Below, piece after piece: positions 18,397-29,118 of a stretch of 64,000 nucleotides of DNA. The DNA is from Gordonia alkaliphila. Its GTDB lineage: Bacteria > Actinomycetota > Actinomycetes > Mycobacteriales > Mycobacteriaceae. Both the position numbers and the translations under genes were made by a program. Within the stretch, counting starts at the first letter, position 1, and each line of letters starts with the position of its first letter. The stretch spans positions 496,001-560,000 of the forward strand of contig NZ_JALKBW010000001.1 of NCBI RefSeq assembly GCF_023017165.1, given 5' to 3'. The notes beneath the pieces are model-generated. The model saw nothing but the letters and a program-made list of their open reading frames with translations, was not told where the DNA came from and made no database searches.

Positions 18397-19482
18397 CTAT
18401 CGCACGAACTCGCCCGGCCCCACCCGCTGCGTCCGATCGGATTCGCCGGAGCGGGAGCTGTCCCGCACCGCGACGGCGGCGAGCGCCACCACCCCGAGCC
18501 AGACGGCGAAGGCCACCCACGCCTCCCAGGTGCCGATGTCGACGAGCCAGTCGATGGCGCGCATCTGCCCCAGCTGTCGCGTGGACTCCCCGTACATGCC
18601 GATGGGGAACACCATGGACCAGAGTGCGGCGCGGTAGCCGCGGATCGCGCCCGGACGACGCCGCTGCCACAGCGTCAACGCGATGGTCGGCACCAGCATC
18701 CACGTGACGAACGCCCACAGCGCCATCGCCACCCCGCCGATCAGCACGTCCGGCACCACCGGTTGATCGGCCCGCACACCGAGCACCTCGGCGGCGCCCA
18801 GAATGCTGATCGCACCCGAGCCCAGGAACACCCAGTACGGCGACACCTCGTCGGTGGGTGCGACGCCCACCAGCAGCAGCCGCGCCGACACCAGCGCCGC
18901 CACGATGATCAGCTGCAGCACGCCCAGGCCCCACGCGAGGGCGGCCAGCGTGGCGCCCAGGTCCGAGTCGGCGGCCGCCGACCACGACCCCAACGACACC
19001 GCGAGCGCCTGCGTGGAGACCACCACCAGGAACCAGGTGCCGTCCATCTGCTTCAGCCCCGGACCGGAGTCGGCGGGGCCGCGACCACTCGCGGCCACCA
19101 CCACTGCCGCGAAGATCCCGTACTGCAGCACCCCCCAGGCGACGGCCGAGACCACGATGAGCACCAGGGCCGCGGTGTCCCAGTGCAGTGGCACCATCCG
19201 CGCCGCCAACACGCCACCGGCGGCGATGACGGCCAGTGTGCGCGCGGCCCGCGACGCGTTCTCCTCGCGCACCGGACGCAGCCCGGCGAGAAAGCCGGCG
19301 AGCGCTCCGGCCACCAGCACGGCGTACCCGGCCAGCGCGATCGCGAAGACGATCTCCGACAGCACCACGGCACCGGTGTTGAGCAACGCCGTCGACACGA
19401 TGCCGGTGGCCATCACGAAGGTGAAGTGCTCCAACCGAAGGCGCTGCCACCGGCTCGGCATGGACCCGCTTCGTTCAGCCAT
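18397..19482 (-). CDS. TDT/TehA-family anion channel or transporter
   Basis: This 361-residue membrane protein has about ten helices and family motifs LEHFTFVMATGIVSTALLN near the N-terminus and WSMVFPIGMYGESTRQLG near residue 300. The TDT family includes TehA, SLAC1-type anion channels and C4-dicarboxylate or sulfite carriers. It is divergent from narG, 77 bp away, so it shares the regulatory region of the nitrate reductase operon. A role in moving nitrate, nitrite or another anion is an inference from that position and from the anion channel relatives. Confidence 0.82.
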   Translation of the reverse strand: MAERSGSMPSRWQRLRLEHFTFVMATGIVSTALLNTGAVVLSEIVFAIALAGYAVLVAGALAGFLAGLRPVREENASRAARTLAVIAAGGVLAARMVPLHWDTAALVLIVVSAVAWGVLQYGIFAAVVVAASGRGPADSGPGLKQMDGTWFLVVVSTQALAVSLGSWSAAADSDLGATLAALAWGLGVLQLIIVAALVSARLLLVGVAPTDEVSPYWVFLGSGAISILGAAEVLGVRADQPVVPDVLIGGVAMALWAFVTWMLVPTIALTLWQRRRPGAIRGYRAALWSMVFPIGMYGESTRQLGQMRAIDWLVDIGTWEAWVAFAVWLGVVALAAVAVRDSSRSGESDRTQRVGPGEFVR

Positions 19483-20388
19483 CGCGGCCTCCGCTTTCGT
19501 CGGTCAGCGTTTCGTTTAAATGAACCCTGTTGCCTTCAATCGGGCATAGGGTCACAGACATGGCTGGCACACCGCGAACTCAGGGCGACGCCGCCCAAGC
19601 ACTGCTCGACGTCGGGCGCTTCTTCACCCGGTGGGACGAGTCCGACGACAAGCGCGCGGTCTTCCGCGAAGGCGGCCGCGCCGGCGACGTCTTCTACCGG
19701 GACCGCTGGAGTCACGACAAGATCGTCCGCTCCACGCACGGTGTCAACTGCACCGGCTCCTGCTCGTGGAAGGTGTATGTCAAGGACGGCATCATCACCT
19801 GGGAGACGCAGGAGACCGACTACCCGACGGCCGGCCCGGACCGCCCCGAGTACGAGCCGCGCGGCTGCCCCCGCGGCGCCGCCTTCTCCTGGTACACCTA
19901 CTCCCCCACGCGCGTGCGACACCCGTACGCCCGCGGCGTCCTGGTGGAGATGTACCGCCAGGCCAAGGCCAAGCTCGGCGACCCGGTGCTCGCGTGGGCC
20001 GACGTGACCGGCGACCCCGTCCGCCGTCGCGCCTACCAGCAGGCCCGCGGCAAGGGCGGCCTGGTGCGTGTCACCTGGGACGAGGCCATCGAGATCGCCG
20101 CCGCCGCGCACGTGCACACCATCAAGACTTACGGCCCCGACCGGTGCGCCGGCTTCTCGCCGATTCCGGCGATGTCCCAGGTGAGCCACTGCGTCGGCAC
20201 CCGGTTCATTCAGCTGATCGGCGGCGTGATGACGTCGTTCTACGACTGGTACGCCGACCTGCCGGTGGCCAGCCCGCAGGTCTTCGGCGATCAGACCGAC
20301 GTCCCCGAGTCCGGCGACTGGTGGGACGCCACCTACCTGATGATGTGGGGCTCGAACGTGCCGGTGACCCGCACCCCGGACGCCCACT

Positions 20389-21820
20389 AGTAGTGCCCCA
20401 TAGAGTGGTGTAGCCCGGTGACCGGGACCATGACGAGCAGCGTGTCGTTGCTCGGAGCGGGAGCGGTCACCGTGTGATCCTTCGAGGAATCTCCTACAAC
20501 CCACTCGAACGGAGTCATCACGATGACCGCACCACACATTGTCGACCCTTCGGGCTTGCTGAGCCAAGCCCTGAGCGATGCGTCGCCGGACTTGATGCGC
20601 GAACTGCTGCAAGCTGTGATCAACGCCCTGCTCTCCGCTGATGCCGACGCGGTATGCGGCGCTGAATGGGGGCAGCGATCAGCTGAGCGCACCAACCAGC
20701 GCAACGGATACCGGCACCGCGCCCTCGATACTCGGGTCGGAACGATCGATGTCGCTGTCCCCAAACTGCGGCAGGGCACGTATTTCCCGGAATGGCTGCT
20801 CGAGCGGCGCAAACGCTCCGAAGCAGCGTTGATCACCGTGGTCGCTGACTGCTACCTCGCCGGGGTGTCCAGCCGCCGCATGGACAAGCTTGTCAAGACA
20901 CTGGGGATCAACTCGCTGTCGAAGTCCCAGGTCTCGCGGATGGCCGCTGATCTCGATGAGCACGTCGAGCAGTTCCGGCACCGCCCCTTGAGTGAAGCGG
21001 GCCCGTTCACGTTCGTCGCCGCGGACGCGTTGACGATGAAGGTCCGTGAAGGTGGTCGCGTGGTCAACGCGGTCGTGCTGGTCGCGACCGGGGTCAACGC
21101 CGACGGGCGCCGAGAGGTCTTGGGCCTGCAGGTAGCCACCGCGGAAACCACAGTGGCGTGGAACAGCTTCTTTGCCGACCTGGTCGCCCGCGGCCTGACC
21201 GGAGTCCGGCTGGTAACCAGCGATGCTCATGCCGGCCTCGTCGAAGCGATCGCAGCGAACCTGCCCGGGGCAGCATGGCAACGCTGCCGCACCCACTACG
21301 CGGCGAACCTGATGAGCGTCACCCCGAAAAGTCTGTGGCCGGCAGTCAAAGCGATGCTGCACTCGGTATACGACCAGCCCGACGCCGCCTCGGTCAACGC
21401 CCAGTTCGACCGACTGCTCGACTACGTCGACACCAAACTGCCTGACGCGCACGATCACCTCGACACCGCTCGGGCCGACATCCTGGCCTTCACCGGTTTC
21501 CCCGAAGGACTCTGGCAGCAGATCTGGTCTAACAACCCCAACGAACGCCTCAACCGGGAGATCCGACGCCGCACCGACAGCGTTGGGATCTTTCCCAACC
21601 GTGACGCGATCGTCCGTCTGGTCGGCGCAGTCCTGGCCGAACAGACCGACGAATGGGCAGAAGGCCGCCGCTACCTCGGCCTGGACATCCTCGCCAAAAG
21701 CCGACTCACCCCCGTCCCCGCCACCGGAATCGAGGTAAACGCCGACACCACCCACGAACTCAGCGCTTAACCAGCACCAACGAAGGATCGCAGCGCTACA
21801 CCACTACTCGGGACTTGACC
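20389..21820 (+). mobile_element. IS256-family insertion sequence, about 1.43 kb
   Basis: The element lies between the 8 bp direct repeats. Its outer 26 bp form an imperfect inverted repeat with 17 of 26 matches, the inner ten (GTGGTGTAGC) being identical at both ends. It carries one transposase gene on the + strand and no passengers. The complete gene, intact ends and perfect target duplication indicate a recent, probably active copy. Confidence 0.92.
20523..21770 (+). CDS. IS256-family (Mutator-type) transposase
   Basis: The 415-residue protein has the Transposase_mut layout. The N-terminal part includes QRNGYRHRALDTRVGTIDVAVPKLRQG in spirit of the family's zinc-less DNA-binding region. 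The DDE aspartates are in FVAADALTMKV and VTSDAHAGL, with a C/H segment (WQRCRTHYAANL) between the second Asp and the Glu, and the Glu in SNNPNERLNREIRRRT. It fills most of the element and has no frameshift. Confidence 0.95.
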   Translation: MTAPHIVDPSGLLSQALSDASPDLMRELLQAVINALLSADADAVCGAEWGQRSAERTNQRNGYRHRALDTRVGTIDVAVPKLRQGTYFPEWLLERRKRSEAALITVVADCYLAGVSSRRMDKLVKTLGINSLSKSQVSRMAADLDEHVEQFRHRPLSEAGPFTFVAADALTMKVREGGRVVNAVVLVATGVNADGRREVLGLQVATAETTVAWNSFFADLVARGLTGVRLVTSDAHAGLVEAIAANLPGAAWQRCRTHYAANLMSVTPKSLWPAVKAMLHSVYDQPDAASVNAQFDRLLDYVDTKLPDAHDHLDTARADILAFTGFPEGLWQQIWSNNPNERLNREIRRRTDSVGIFPNRDAIVRLVGAVLAEQTDEWAEGRRYLGLDILAKSRLTPVPATGIEVNADTTHELSA

Positions 21821-24727
21821 CGCCCACTGGATGGCCGAGGTGCGCTACCGCGGCACCAAGGTGGTCGGGGTGGCCCCGGACTACGCCGACAACATCAAGT
21901 TCGCCGACGAATGGGTGCCCGCGCAGGCCGGCACCGACGCCGCGCTCGCCATGGCGATGGGTCACGTGATCCTGAAAGAGTTCTACGTCGATCACACCAC
22001 CGACTTCTTCACCGAGTTCAGCGGCAAGTACACCGACCTGCCGTTCCTCATCGAGCTCGACGAGTTCGACGCCGACGGCACCACCACCCTGGTGCCCGGC
22101 AAGTTCCTCACCGCCGAAGCCCTCACCGGCGGCACCGCCACCGCGCCCGAGGAGGAGTGGAAGACCGTCCTGATCGACGACGCCACCGGCGAACCGGTGG
22201 TCCCCAAGGGCTCCATTGGTTTCCGCTACTCCGACTCCGGCGAAGGCGACTGGAACCTGGACCTCGAGGGCGTCACTCCGCGCCTGAGCCTGTACGGCAC
22301 CGACGGCGCCGAACCGGTCGCCGTGAGCCTGCCCGCGTTCGAAGCCCCCGACGGTAGCGGCTCGGTGATGTCCCGCGGCGTTCCGGCCCGTCGCATCGCC
22401 GGCCGCCTGGTGACCACCGTGTTCGACCTGATGCTGGCCCAGTACGGCGTCGGCCGCGACGGTCTGCCCGGACAGTGGGCCACCGGGTACGACGACCCGA
22501 ACACCCCGTACACCCCGGCCTGGCAGGCCGCGATCACCAGCGTTCCCGCCGAGCAGGCCATCCGCATCGCCCGCGAGTTCGCGGTCAACGCCCGTGAGTC
22601 CGGCGGCCGGTCGATGATCATCATGGGTGCCGGCATCTGCCAGTGGTTCCACGGTGACGCCACCTACCGCGCCATCCTGGCCATGCTCACCCTCACCGGC
22701 AGCATGGGCCGCAACGGCGGCGGCTGGGCGCACTACGTCGGCCAGGAGAAGTGCCGGCCGATCACCGGCTGGATCTCGCTGGCCAACGCGCTCGACTGGT
22801 CGCGGCCGCCGCGCACCCAACCGGGCACGTCGTACTGGTACATGCACACCGATCAGTGGCGCAACGACGGCTACTCCACCACCGCCCTCACCTCGCCGCT
22901 CTCGCGCGGCACCCTCGATCACGCGCACACCGCCGACGCGGTCGCGCAGTCGGCGGCGATGGGCTGGATGCCGTTCTACCCGCAGTTCAGCACCAACCCG
23001 CTGCAGGTGGCCGACGACGCGAACGCCGCCGTGGCCGCGGGCACCGCGGACACTCCGGCGGCCTACGTCGCGAAGGCGCTCTGCGACGGCGACCTCACCC
23101 CCGCGATCGCCGACGTCGACGCCCCGGAGAACTGGCCGCGCACCCTGGTGCTGTGGCGGTCCAACCTGCTGGGCAGTTCGGCCAAGGGCGACGAGTACTT
23201 CCTGCGCCACCTCCTCGGCACCCATCACAACGTGCTCGGCACGGAGAACCCGAACACGCCGCGTCCGGCCGAGGTGCGCTGGCACGATCAGGCGCCCGAG
23301 GGCAAGCTCGACCTGCTGCTGTCGGCGGACTTCCGCATGACGTCGACCACCCTGCTCAGCGACATCGTGCTCCCGGCCGCCACATGGTACGAGAAGCACG
23401 ACCTGAGCTCCACGGACATGCACCCGTTCGTCCACGCCTTCACCCCGGCCATCGACCCGCCGTGGGAGGCCAAGAGCGACTTCGACCTGTTCCACCTGCT
23501 CGCCCAGGAGCTGTCCCGCCAGGCCGAGAAGCATCTCGGCGTGGTGCACGACCTGGTGAGCGTCCCGGTGCAGCACGACACCCCCGGCGAGATGGCGCAG
23601 GCCCACGGCCGCGTGATCGACTGGCGCGAGACCGGCAACCCGGGGATCCCGGGCAAGAACATGCCGATGTTCAGCGTGGTGGAGCGCGACTACACGGCCA
23701 TCGCCGACAAGCTGGCCTCCGTCGGCCCGCTCGCGGACACGATGGGCTTCACCGTCAAGAACGTCACCTTCGACATCGCCTCGCAGATCCCGAAGCTGGC
23801 CGCCACCAACGGCGTGATGCTCTCGGCGAACGGCAGCGTGTCTGACGGCCGTCCGGCCATCGACACCGACGCCAAGATGGCCGAAGCCATCCTGATGTTC
23901 TCCGGCACCACCAACGGCGAGCTCGCCGTCGACGGTTTCGAGAAGCTGCAGAAGCGGGTCGGCAAGAAGCTGGTGGATCTGGCGGCCGGCGCCGAGGAGA
24001 AGCGGATCTCGTTCGCCGACACCCAGAAGCAGCCGGTCCCGGTGATCACCTCGCCGGAGTGGTCGGGCAGTGAGACCGGCGGTCGACGGTACGCACCGTT
24101 CACCGTCAACATCGAACGCGACAAGCCTTTCCACACCCTCACCGGTCGCATGCACTACTACCTCGACCACGACTGGATGCTCGACATCGGCGAGGCCCTC
24201 CCGCTCTACCGTCCACCGCTGGACATGCACCGATTGTTCGGGGAACCCAAGCTCGGGCCGACGGGTGAGAAGGAGATCACCGTCCGCTACCTGACCCCGC
24301 ACAACAAGTGGTCGATCCACTCGGAGTACCAGGACAACCTGTTCATGCTGTCGCTCTCGCGCGGCGGGCCCACCGCCTGGCTGTCACCGGAGGACGCGGC
24401 GTCGATCGACGTGGCCGACAACGACTGGATCGAATGCGTCAACACCAACGGCGTCTTCGTGGCCCGCGCCGTGGTGAGTCACCGCATTCCGGTCGGCGTC
24501 ACCTACGTGCACCACGCGCAGGAACGCACCATCGACGTCCCGAAGTCGGAGGCCACCGGCCGCCGCGGCGGCATCCACAACTCGGTGACCCGCCTGCTGG
24601 TGAAACCGTCGCACCTCATCGGCGGCTACGCCCAGCTGTCCTACGCGTTCAACTACCTCGGGCCCACCGGGAATCAACGCGACAACGTCTCCACTATCCG
24701 CAAGCGCAGCCAGGAGGTGACCTACTG

Positions 24728-26389
24728 ATGCGAGTGATGGCTCAGGTCGGGATGGTGATGAATCTCGACAAATGCATCGGCTGCCACACCTGTTCGGTGA
24801 CCTGCAAGCAGGCGTGGACCAACCGAGCCGGCACCGAGTACGTGTGGTTCAACAACGTCGAGACCCGCCCGGGCCTCGGCTATCCCCGCACCTACGAGGA
24901 CCAGGAACGCTGGAAGGGCGGCTGGGAACTCAACCGCAAGGGCGATCTGCGCCTGCGCACCGGCGGCCGCCTGCAGAAACTGTTCACCATCTTCCACAGC
25001 CCCGTGCAGCCCACGCTCGACGACTACTACGAGCCGTGGACCTACGACTACGAGACACTGGTCAGCGCGCCGCTCGGCGACGACTTCCCGGTGGCCCGCC
25101 CCAAGTCGCTGATCACCGGCGAGGACATGAAGGTGTCGTGGTCGGCCAACTGGGACGACAACCTCGGCGGCACCACGTCGTTCGGTCACCTCGACCCGAT
25201 CGTCGCGAAGATCCGCAAGGAGTCCGAGGACAAGATCAAGTTCTCGTTCGAGCAGACGTTCATGTTCTACCTGCCGCGCATCTGCGAGCACTGCCTCAAC
25301 CCGTCGTGCATGGCATCGTGCCCGTCGGGCGCCATCTACAAGCGCGAAGAAGACGGCATCGTGCTGGTGGATCAGGACCGCTGCCGCGGCTGGCGTCAGT
25401 GCATCACCGGCTGCCCGTACAAGAAGATCTACTTCAACCACCGCTCGGGCAAGGCCGAGAAATGTACGTTCTGCTATCCGCGCATCGAGGTCGGTCAGCC
25501 CACCGTCTGCTCGGAGACGTGCGTGGGCCGGCTGCGCTACATCGGCCTGTTCTTGTACGACGCCGACGCCGTGACCGCCGCCGCGTCCACCCCCGATGAG
25601 AAGGACCTGTACGAGGCGCAGCTCGATCTGCTGCTCGATCCCTTCGACCCGGAGGTCATCGCCGCCGCCCGCGCCGAGGGTATCCCGGACGACTGGTTGG
25701 ACGCCGCCCAGCGCTCGCCGGTGTACGCGCTGGCCAAGAAGTACCGCGTCGCGCTGCCCCTGCATCCGGAGTACCGCACCATGCCGATGGTCTGGTACGT
25801 CCCGCCGCTGTCGCCGATCGTCGATCTGCTGACCGAGCAGGGCCACGACGGCGAAGGCCACGAGACCCTGTTCGGCGCCATCGAAGCGCTGCGCATCCCG
25901 ATCGAGTACCTGGCCGAACTGTTCTCCGCGGGTGACGTGAGCGTGGTCGACGGCGTGCTGCGCAAGCTGGCGGCCATGCGGTCGTACATGCGTGACGTCT
26001 CCCTCGGCCGCGAACCGAATCCGCTGATCCCCGCCTCGGTCGGCATGGACGAGTCGACGATGTACGAGATGTACCGCCTGATGGCGATCGCCAAGTACGA
26101 GGACCGGTACGTCATCCCCACCGCGCACCACGAGCAGGCGCACAATCTGGAGGAGATGGGCTGCTCCCTCGACTTCGACGACGGCCCCGGCATGTACGAG
26201 TCCGGCGCCTTCGGCGAGGCCAGCGGGCGCCCCACCCCGGTGTCGGTGGAGACCTTCCAGGCGCTCAAGCAGCGGCAGACCAGCGACCGCCCGGCCGGTG
26301 AGCACTCACTGAAGGGCCGGGTGAACCTACTCAACTGGGATGGCAACGGCACGCCGCCGGGCATGTTCCCGGACAGCAGGGACCGCTGA
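24728..26389 (+). CDS. narH: Respiratory nitrate reductase beta subunit
   Basis: NarH is the iron-sulfur subunit passing electrons from NarI haem to NarG. The 553-residue product has the four cysteine clusters: CIGCHTCSVTCKQ, CEHCLNPSCMASCPSGA, CRGWRQCITGC (with Trp in place of one Cys, as in NarH) and the set from CTFCYPRI to CSETCVGR. The ATG overlaps the narG stop by one base (TGATG). Complete, but polar effects of the IS in narG may reduce its expression. Confidence 0.97.
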   Translation: MRVMAQVGMVMNLDKCIGCHTCSVTCKQAWTNRAGTEYVWFNNVETRPGLGYPRTYEDQERWKGGWELNRKGDLRLRTGGRLQKLFTIFHSPVQPTLDDYYEPWTYDYETLVSAPLGDDFPVARPKSLITGEDMKVSWSANWDDNLGGTTSFGHLDPIVAKIRKESEDKIKFSFEQTFMFYLPRICEHCLNPSCMASCPSGAIYKREEDGIVLVDQDRCRGWRQCITGCPYKKIYFNHRSGKAEKCTFCYPRIEVGQPTVCSETCVGRLRYIGLFLYDADAVTAAASTPDEKDLYEAQLDLLLDPFDPEVIAAARAEGIPDDWLDAAQRSPVYALAKKYRVALPLHPEYRTMPMVWYVPPLSPIVDLLTEQGHDGEGHETLFGAIEALRIPIEYLAELFSAGDVSVVDGVLRKLAAMRSYMRDVSLGREPNPLIPASVGMDESTMYEMYRLMAIAKYEDRYVIPTAHHEQAHNLEEMGCSLDFDDGPGMYESGAFGEASGRPTPVSVETFQALKQRQTSDRPAGEHSLKGRVNLLNWDGNGTPPGMFPDSRDR

Positions 26390-27135
26390 TGCGCAACCGG
26401 TTGACCGCCACCCGCCGTCGGGTCGGACGCAAGCGCGACGATCACCGGATCGTCTACCAGGGTGCGTCGTGGTGCTTGAGCTATCCGGACGACGACCTGC
26501 TGGGCCGGCTGCCGATGCTGGCCGCGGCACTCGACGAGCAGCCCGACTCGGCGGCCGTGCGGACGCTGCGCGGCGTCGTCGAACATCTGGCGGCCGCCGA
26601 TCCGGCGACGGCCAGGCAGAACTACGTGGACGTCTTCGACATGACGCGGCGGCACACGCTGTATCTGACGTACTGGACCGACGGGGACACGCGACGCCGC
26701 GGCACCTCGCTCGGCGCCTTCAAGCAGCGCTACCGCGACTCCGGCTTCCTCGTGGACACCCACGGCGAGCTCCCCGACTACCTGCCGATGGTGCTCGAGT
26801 TCGCCGCCCGCGTCGACGCCGAGGGCGGCCACACCCTGCTCGTGGAGAACCGTCCGGCCCTCGAACTGATTCGGATCGCGCTCGACGAGCGTGACTCCCC
26901 GTACGCCGACGTATTGGCCGCCGTCTGCGCGACCCTGCCCGGCGCGTCCCCCGCCGACAAGGCCACCGCGCTCGCGATGGCCGCGGCCGGCCCGGCCGTC
27001 GAAGCCGTCGGCCTCGACTCCTCGGGCCCCGCCATGAGCGGTCCGCCGCCGAGCGGCCCGGGCGGGCGCAAGCTACTACCGCTGTACACGAGCAACGACG
27101 ACTCCGCCGATCGACTCGGCCCGATCAGATGGTGA
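26389..27135 (+). CDS. narJ: Nitrate reductase assembly chaperone NarJ
   Basis: NarJ is a cytosolic chaperone that helps insert the Mo cofactor into NarG before membrane attachment. The 248-residue protein shows the TorD-like pattern YVDVFDMTRRHTLYLTYWTDGDTRRRG typical of NarJ, with a variable Gly/Pro/Ser-rich tail. The start overlaps the narH stop by one base. Confidence 0.95.
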   Translation: MRNRLTATRRRVGRKRDDHRIVYQGASWCLSYPDDDLLGRLPMLAAALDEQPDSAAVRTLRGVVEHLAAADPATARQNYVDVFDMTRRHTLYLTYWTDGDTRRRGTSLGAFKQRYRDSGFLVDTHGELPDYLPMVLEFAARVDAEGGHTLLVENRPALELIRIALDERDSPYADVLAAVCATLPGASPADKATALAMAAAGPAVEAVGLDSSGPAMSGPPPSGPGGRKLLPLYTSNDDSADRLGPIRW

Positions 27136-27142
27136 GCTGGCG

Positions 27143-27895
27143 ATGAACATCTTCCTCTGGGGCGTCCTCCCCTACGTGGCTCTGATCTCGGTGGTGGGCG
27201 GCACCATCTGGCGCTACCGCTATGACAAGTTCGGGTGGACCACCCGCTCGTCGGAGCTGTACGAATCCAAGCTGCTGCGCATCGGGTCACCGCTGTTCCA
27301 TTACGGCATCCTGGCGGTGATCGCGGGGCACGCGATCGGCCTGGTGATCCCGGAGTCGTGGACCAACGCGATCGGGCTCAGCGAGGACGCGTACCACTGG
27401 ATCGCCGCGGTCGGCGGCATCATCGCCGCGATCGCCACCCTGGTGGGCGTCGCGATCCTGATCTATCGTCGTCGTGCCACCGGCCCGGTCTTCGCCGCCA
27501 CCACCGCCAACGACAAGCTGATGTATCTGGTGCTGGTGTCCGCGCTGGTCGCCGGCACCTACATCACCGTCATCGGCATGATCGATCCGCACGGCGCAGG
27601 CGTGAACTACCGCGAGACCGTCTCCCCGTGGTTCCGCTCCATCTGGATCCTGCAACCCGACATCCACGCGATGGAAGCGGCCCCGCTGCGCTTCCACGTC
27701 CACGTCGTCATCGGCATGCTGATGTTCATCCTGGTGCCGTTTACTCGGCTGGTGCACATCTTCACCGCACCGCTGCACTATCTGTTCCGCCCGTACATCG
27801 TGTACCGCAGCCGCGATGCACGCTCCGCACCCGGCTCGCAGGAGCTGCCGTCGGCGTGGGCGCCGGTGGGTACCGAGGATCGTGACCGACGATGA
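27143..27895 (+). CDS. narI: Respiratory nitrate reductase gamma subunit (cytochrome b)
   Basis: NarI takes electrons from menaquinol through two b haems. The 250-residue protein has five membrane helices and conserved histidines near residues 53 (LFHYGILAVIAGHAIG, two His) and in HVHVVIGMLMFILVPFTRLVHI near 190-210. It lies 7 bp after narJ and overlaps narK by 4 bp. Confidence 0.95.
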   Translation: MNIFLWGVLPYVALISVVGGTIWRYRYDKFGWTTRSSELYESKLLRIGSPLFHYGILAVIAGHAIGLVIPESWTNAIGLSEDAYHWIAAVGGIIAAIATLVGVAILIYRRRATGPVFAATTANDKLMYLVLVSALVAGTYITVIGMIDPHGAGVNYRETVSPWFRSIWILQPDIHAMEAAPLRFHVHVVIGMLMFILVPFTRLVHIFTAPLHYLFRPYIVYRSRDARSAPGSQELPSAWAPVGTEDRDRR

Positions 27896-29118
27896 CCACC
27901 AGCACCGCCGACGCCCCGGTGTATTCACCGGCCCTGCAGACCCGCAACCTGATCCTGGCCACGCTGGCCTTCGCCATCACCTTCTGGGCGTGGAACCTCA
28001 TCGCTCCGCTCGGCGTCTTCTACGCGAGCCCCGGCGAGATGGATCTGGGCTCCACCCAGAAGTCCATCCTGATCGCCGTCCCGATCCTGGTCGGCTCGCT
28101 GGGCCGCATCATCGTCGGCGTGCTCACCCCGAAGTACGGCGGCCGGGTGATGTTCACCCTGCTGCTGGTGCTGTCGGCCCCGTTCGTGATCCTGGTGGCC
28201 GTCGCAGGCTCCTTGAAGTCGTACCCGTTCATGATCGTGGTGGGCTTCTTCCTGGGCATCGCCGGTACCAGCTTCGCGGCCGGCATTCCGTTCGTGAACA
28301 ACTGGTACGAGGTGCACCGGCGCGGTTTCGCCACCGGTGTCTTCGGTGCCGGCATGGGCGGCACCGCCCTGTCGGCCTTCTTCACGCCCCGGTTCAAGGA
28401 ATGGTTCGGCTACTTCCCCACGCACATCATCATGGCCGTGGCGCTGCTGGTGGTCGCGGTGATCTGCTGGCTGTGGATGCGCGACTCCCCGACGTGGGAG
28501 CCGGCCACCGACAAGGCGGTCCCCAAGCTGGTCGACGCCCTCAAGCTGCCGATCACCTGGCAGATGTCCTTCCTGTACGCGGCGGCCTTCGGCGGCTTCG
28601 TCGCCTTCTCCACCTACCTGCCGACCTACCTGAACGACGTCTACGAGATGACCGACCTCAAGTCGGCCGGTGCGCGCACCGCGGGCTTCGCGATCGCGGC
28701 GGTCGTCGCCCGCCCGATCGGTGGCATCCTGTCGGACAAGTTCGGTCCCCGACTGATCACCGCGATCTCCTGCGGCGGCGCGGCACTGCTGGCCGTGTGG
28801 ATGATCTTCAAGCCGTCCCTGCCCTGGTGGGCCGGTGCCGACTTCCTGCTGATGGCCGTGATGATGGGCATGGGCGCGGGCGCCGTGTTCGCCTGGGTGG
28901 CCATCGCCTCCCCGGCGGCCCGCGTGGGCGCGGTGACCGGCATCGTCGGTGCGGCCGGCGGCCTCGGCGGGTTCTTCCCACCGCTGGTGATGGGCGCGAC
29001 GTACGACGCCGAGGCGCACTCGTACACCATCGGCCTGGGTCTGCTGGTGGCGTTCGCCGCCGTCGCCTGCCTGTTCACGATCTTCGGTATCGCGCGCACG
29101 GAAAGCGAGAAGAAATGA
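27892..29118 (+). CDS. narK: Nitrate/nitrite MFS transporter NarK-type
   Basis: This 408-residue major facilitator protein has twelve helices and the nitrate/nitrite porter signatures GIAGTSFAAGIPFVNNWY near residue 123 and GAAGGLGGFFPPLVMG near 350. NarK-type proteins import nitrate or exchange it for nitrite. The ATG overlaps the narI stop (ATGA), so it is translated as part of the nar operon. Confidence 0.94.
   Translation: MTTSTADAPVYSPALQTRNLILATLAFAITFWAWNLIAPLGVFYASPGEMDLGSTQKSILIAVPILVGSLGRIIVGVLTPKYGGRVMFTLLLVLSAPFVILVAVAGSLKSYPFMIVVGFFLGIAGTSFAAGIPFVNNWYEVHRRGFATGVFGAGMGGTALSAFFTPRFKEWFGYFPTHIIMAVALLVVAVICWLWMRDSPTWEPATDKAVPKLVDALKLPITWQMSFLYAAAFGGFVAFSTYLPTYLNDVYEMTDLKSAGARTAGFAIAAVVARPIGGILSDKFGPRLITAISCGGAALLAVWMIFKPSLPWWAGADFLLMAVMMGMGAGAVFAWVAIASPAARVGAVTGIVGAAGGLGGFFPPLVMGATYDAEAHSYTIGLGLLVAFAAVACLFTIFGIARTESEKK

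Larger units (their letters stand above)
20381..21828. repeat. 8 bp target-site duplication flanking the IS in narG
   Basis: CGCCCACT occurs at 20381-20388 and again at 21821-21828, directly at the two ends of the element. Eight or nine base duplications are normal for IS256-family transposition. Confidence 0.9.
19560..24728 (+). pseudogene. narG: Respiratory nitrate reductase alpha subunit, split by an insertion sequence
   Basis: NarG is the molybdenum subunit reducing nitrate to nitrite. Part one (19560-20388) has the FS0 cluster ligands H60, C64, C68 and C103 and the Mo-ligand region SFYDWYADLP (D229). Part two (21829-24728) continues with MAEVRYRGTKVVGV to the normal C-terminus. An IS256-type element with an 8 bp target duplication lies in codon 277 (Trp). 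Removing the element and one repeat copy restores an uninterrupted 1242-residue protein of normal length. As written, translation stops two bases into the element, leaving 276 residues without most of the active site. The remaining frame is undamaged, so the insertion is recent and excision would restore the gene. Confidence 0.95.

Noticed and set aside
21804..24320. An 838-codon frame on the minus strand opposite narG
   Set aside because: It covers a strongly conserved narG on the other strand and contains only shadow composition.
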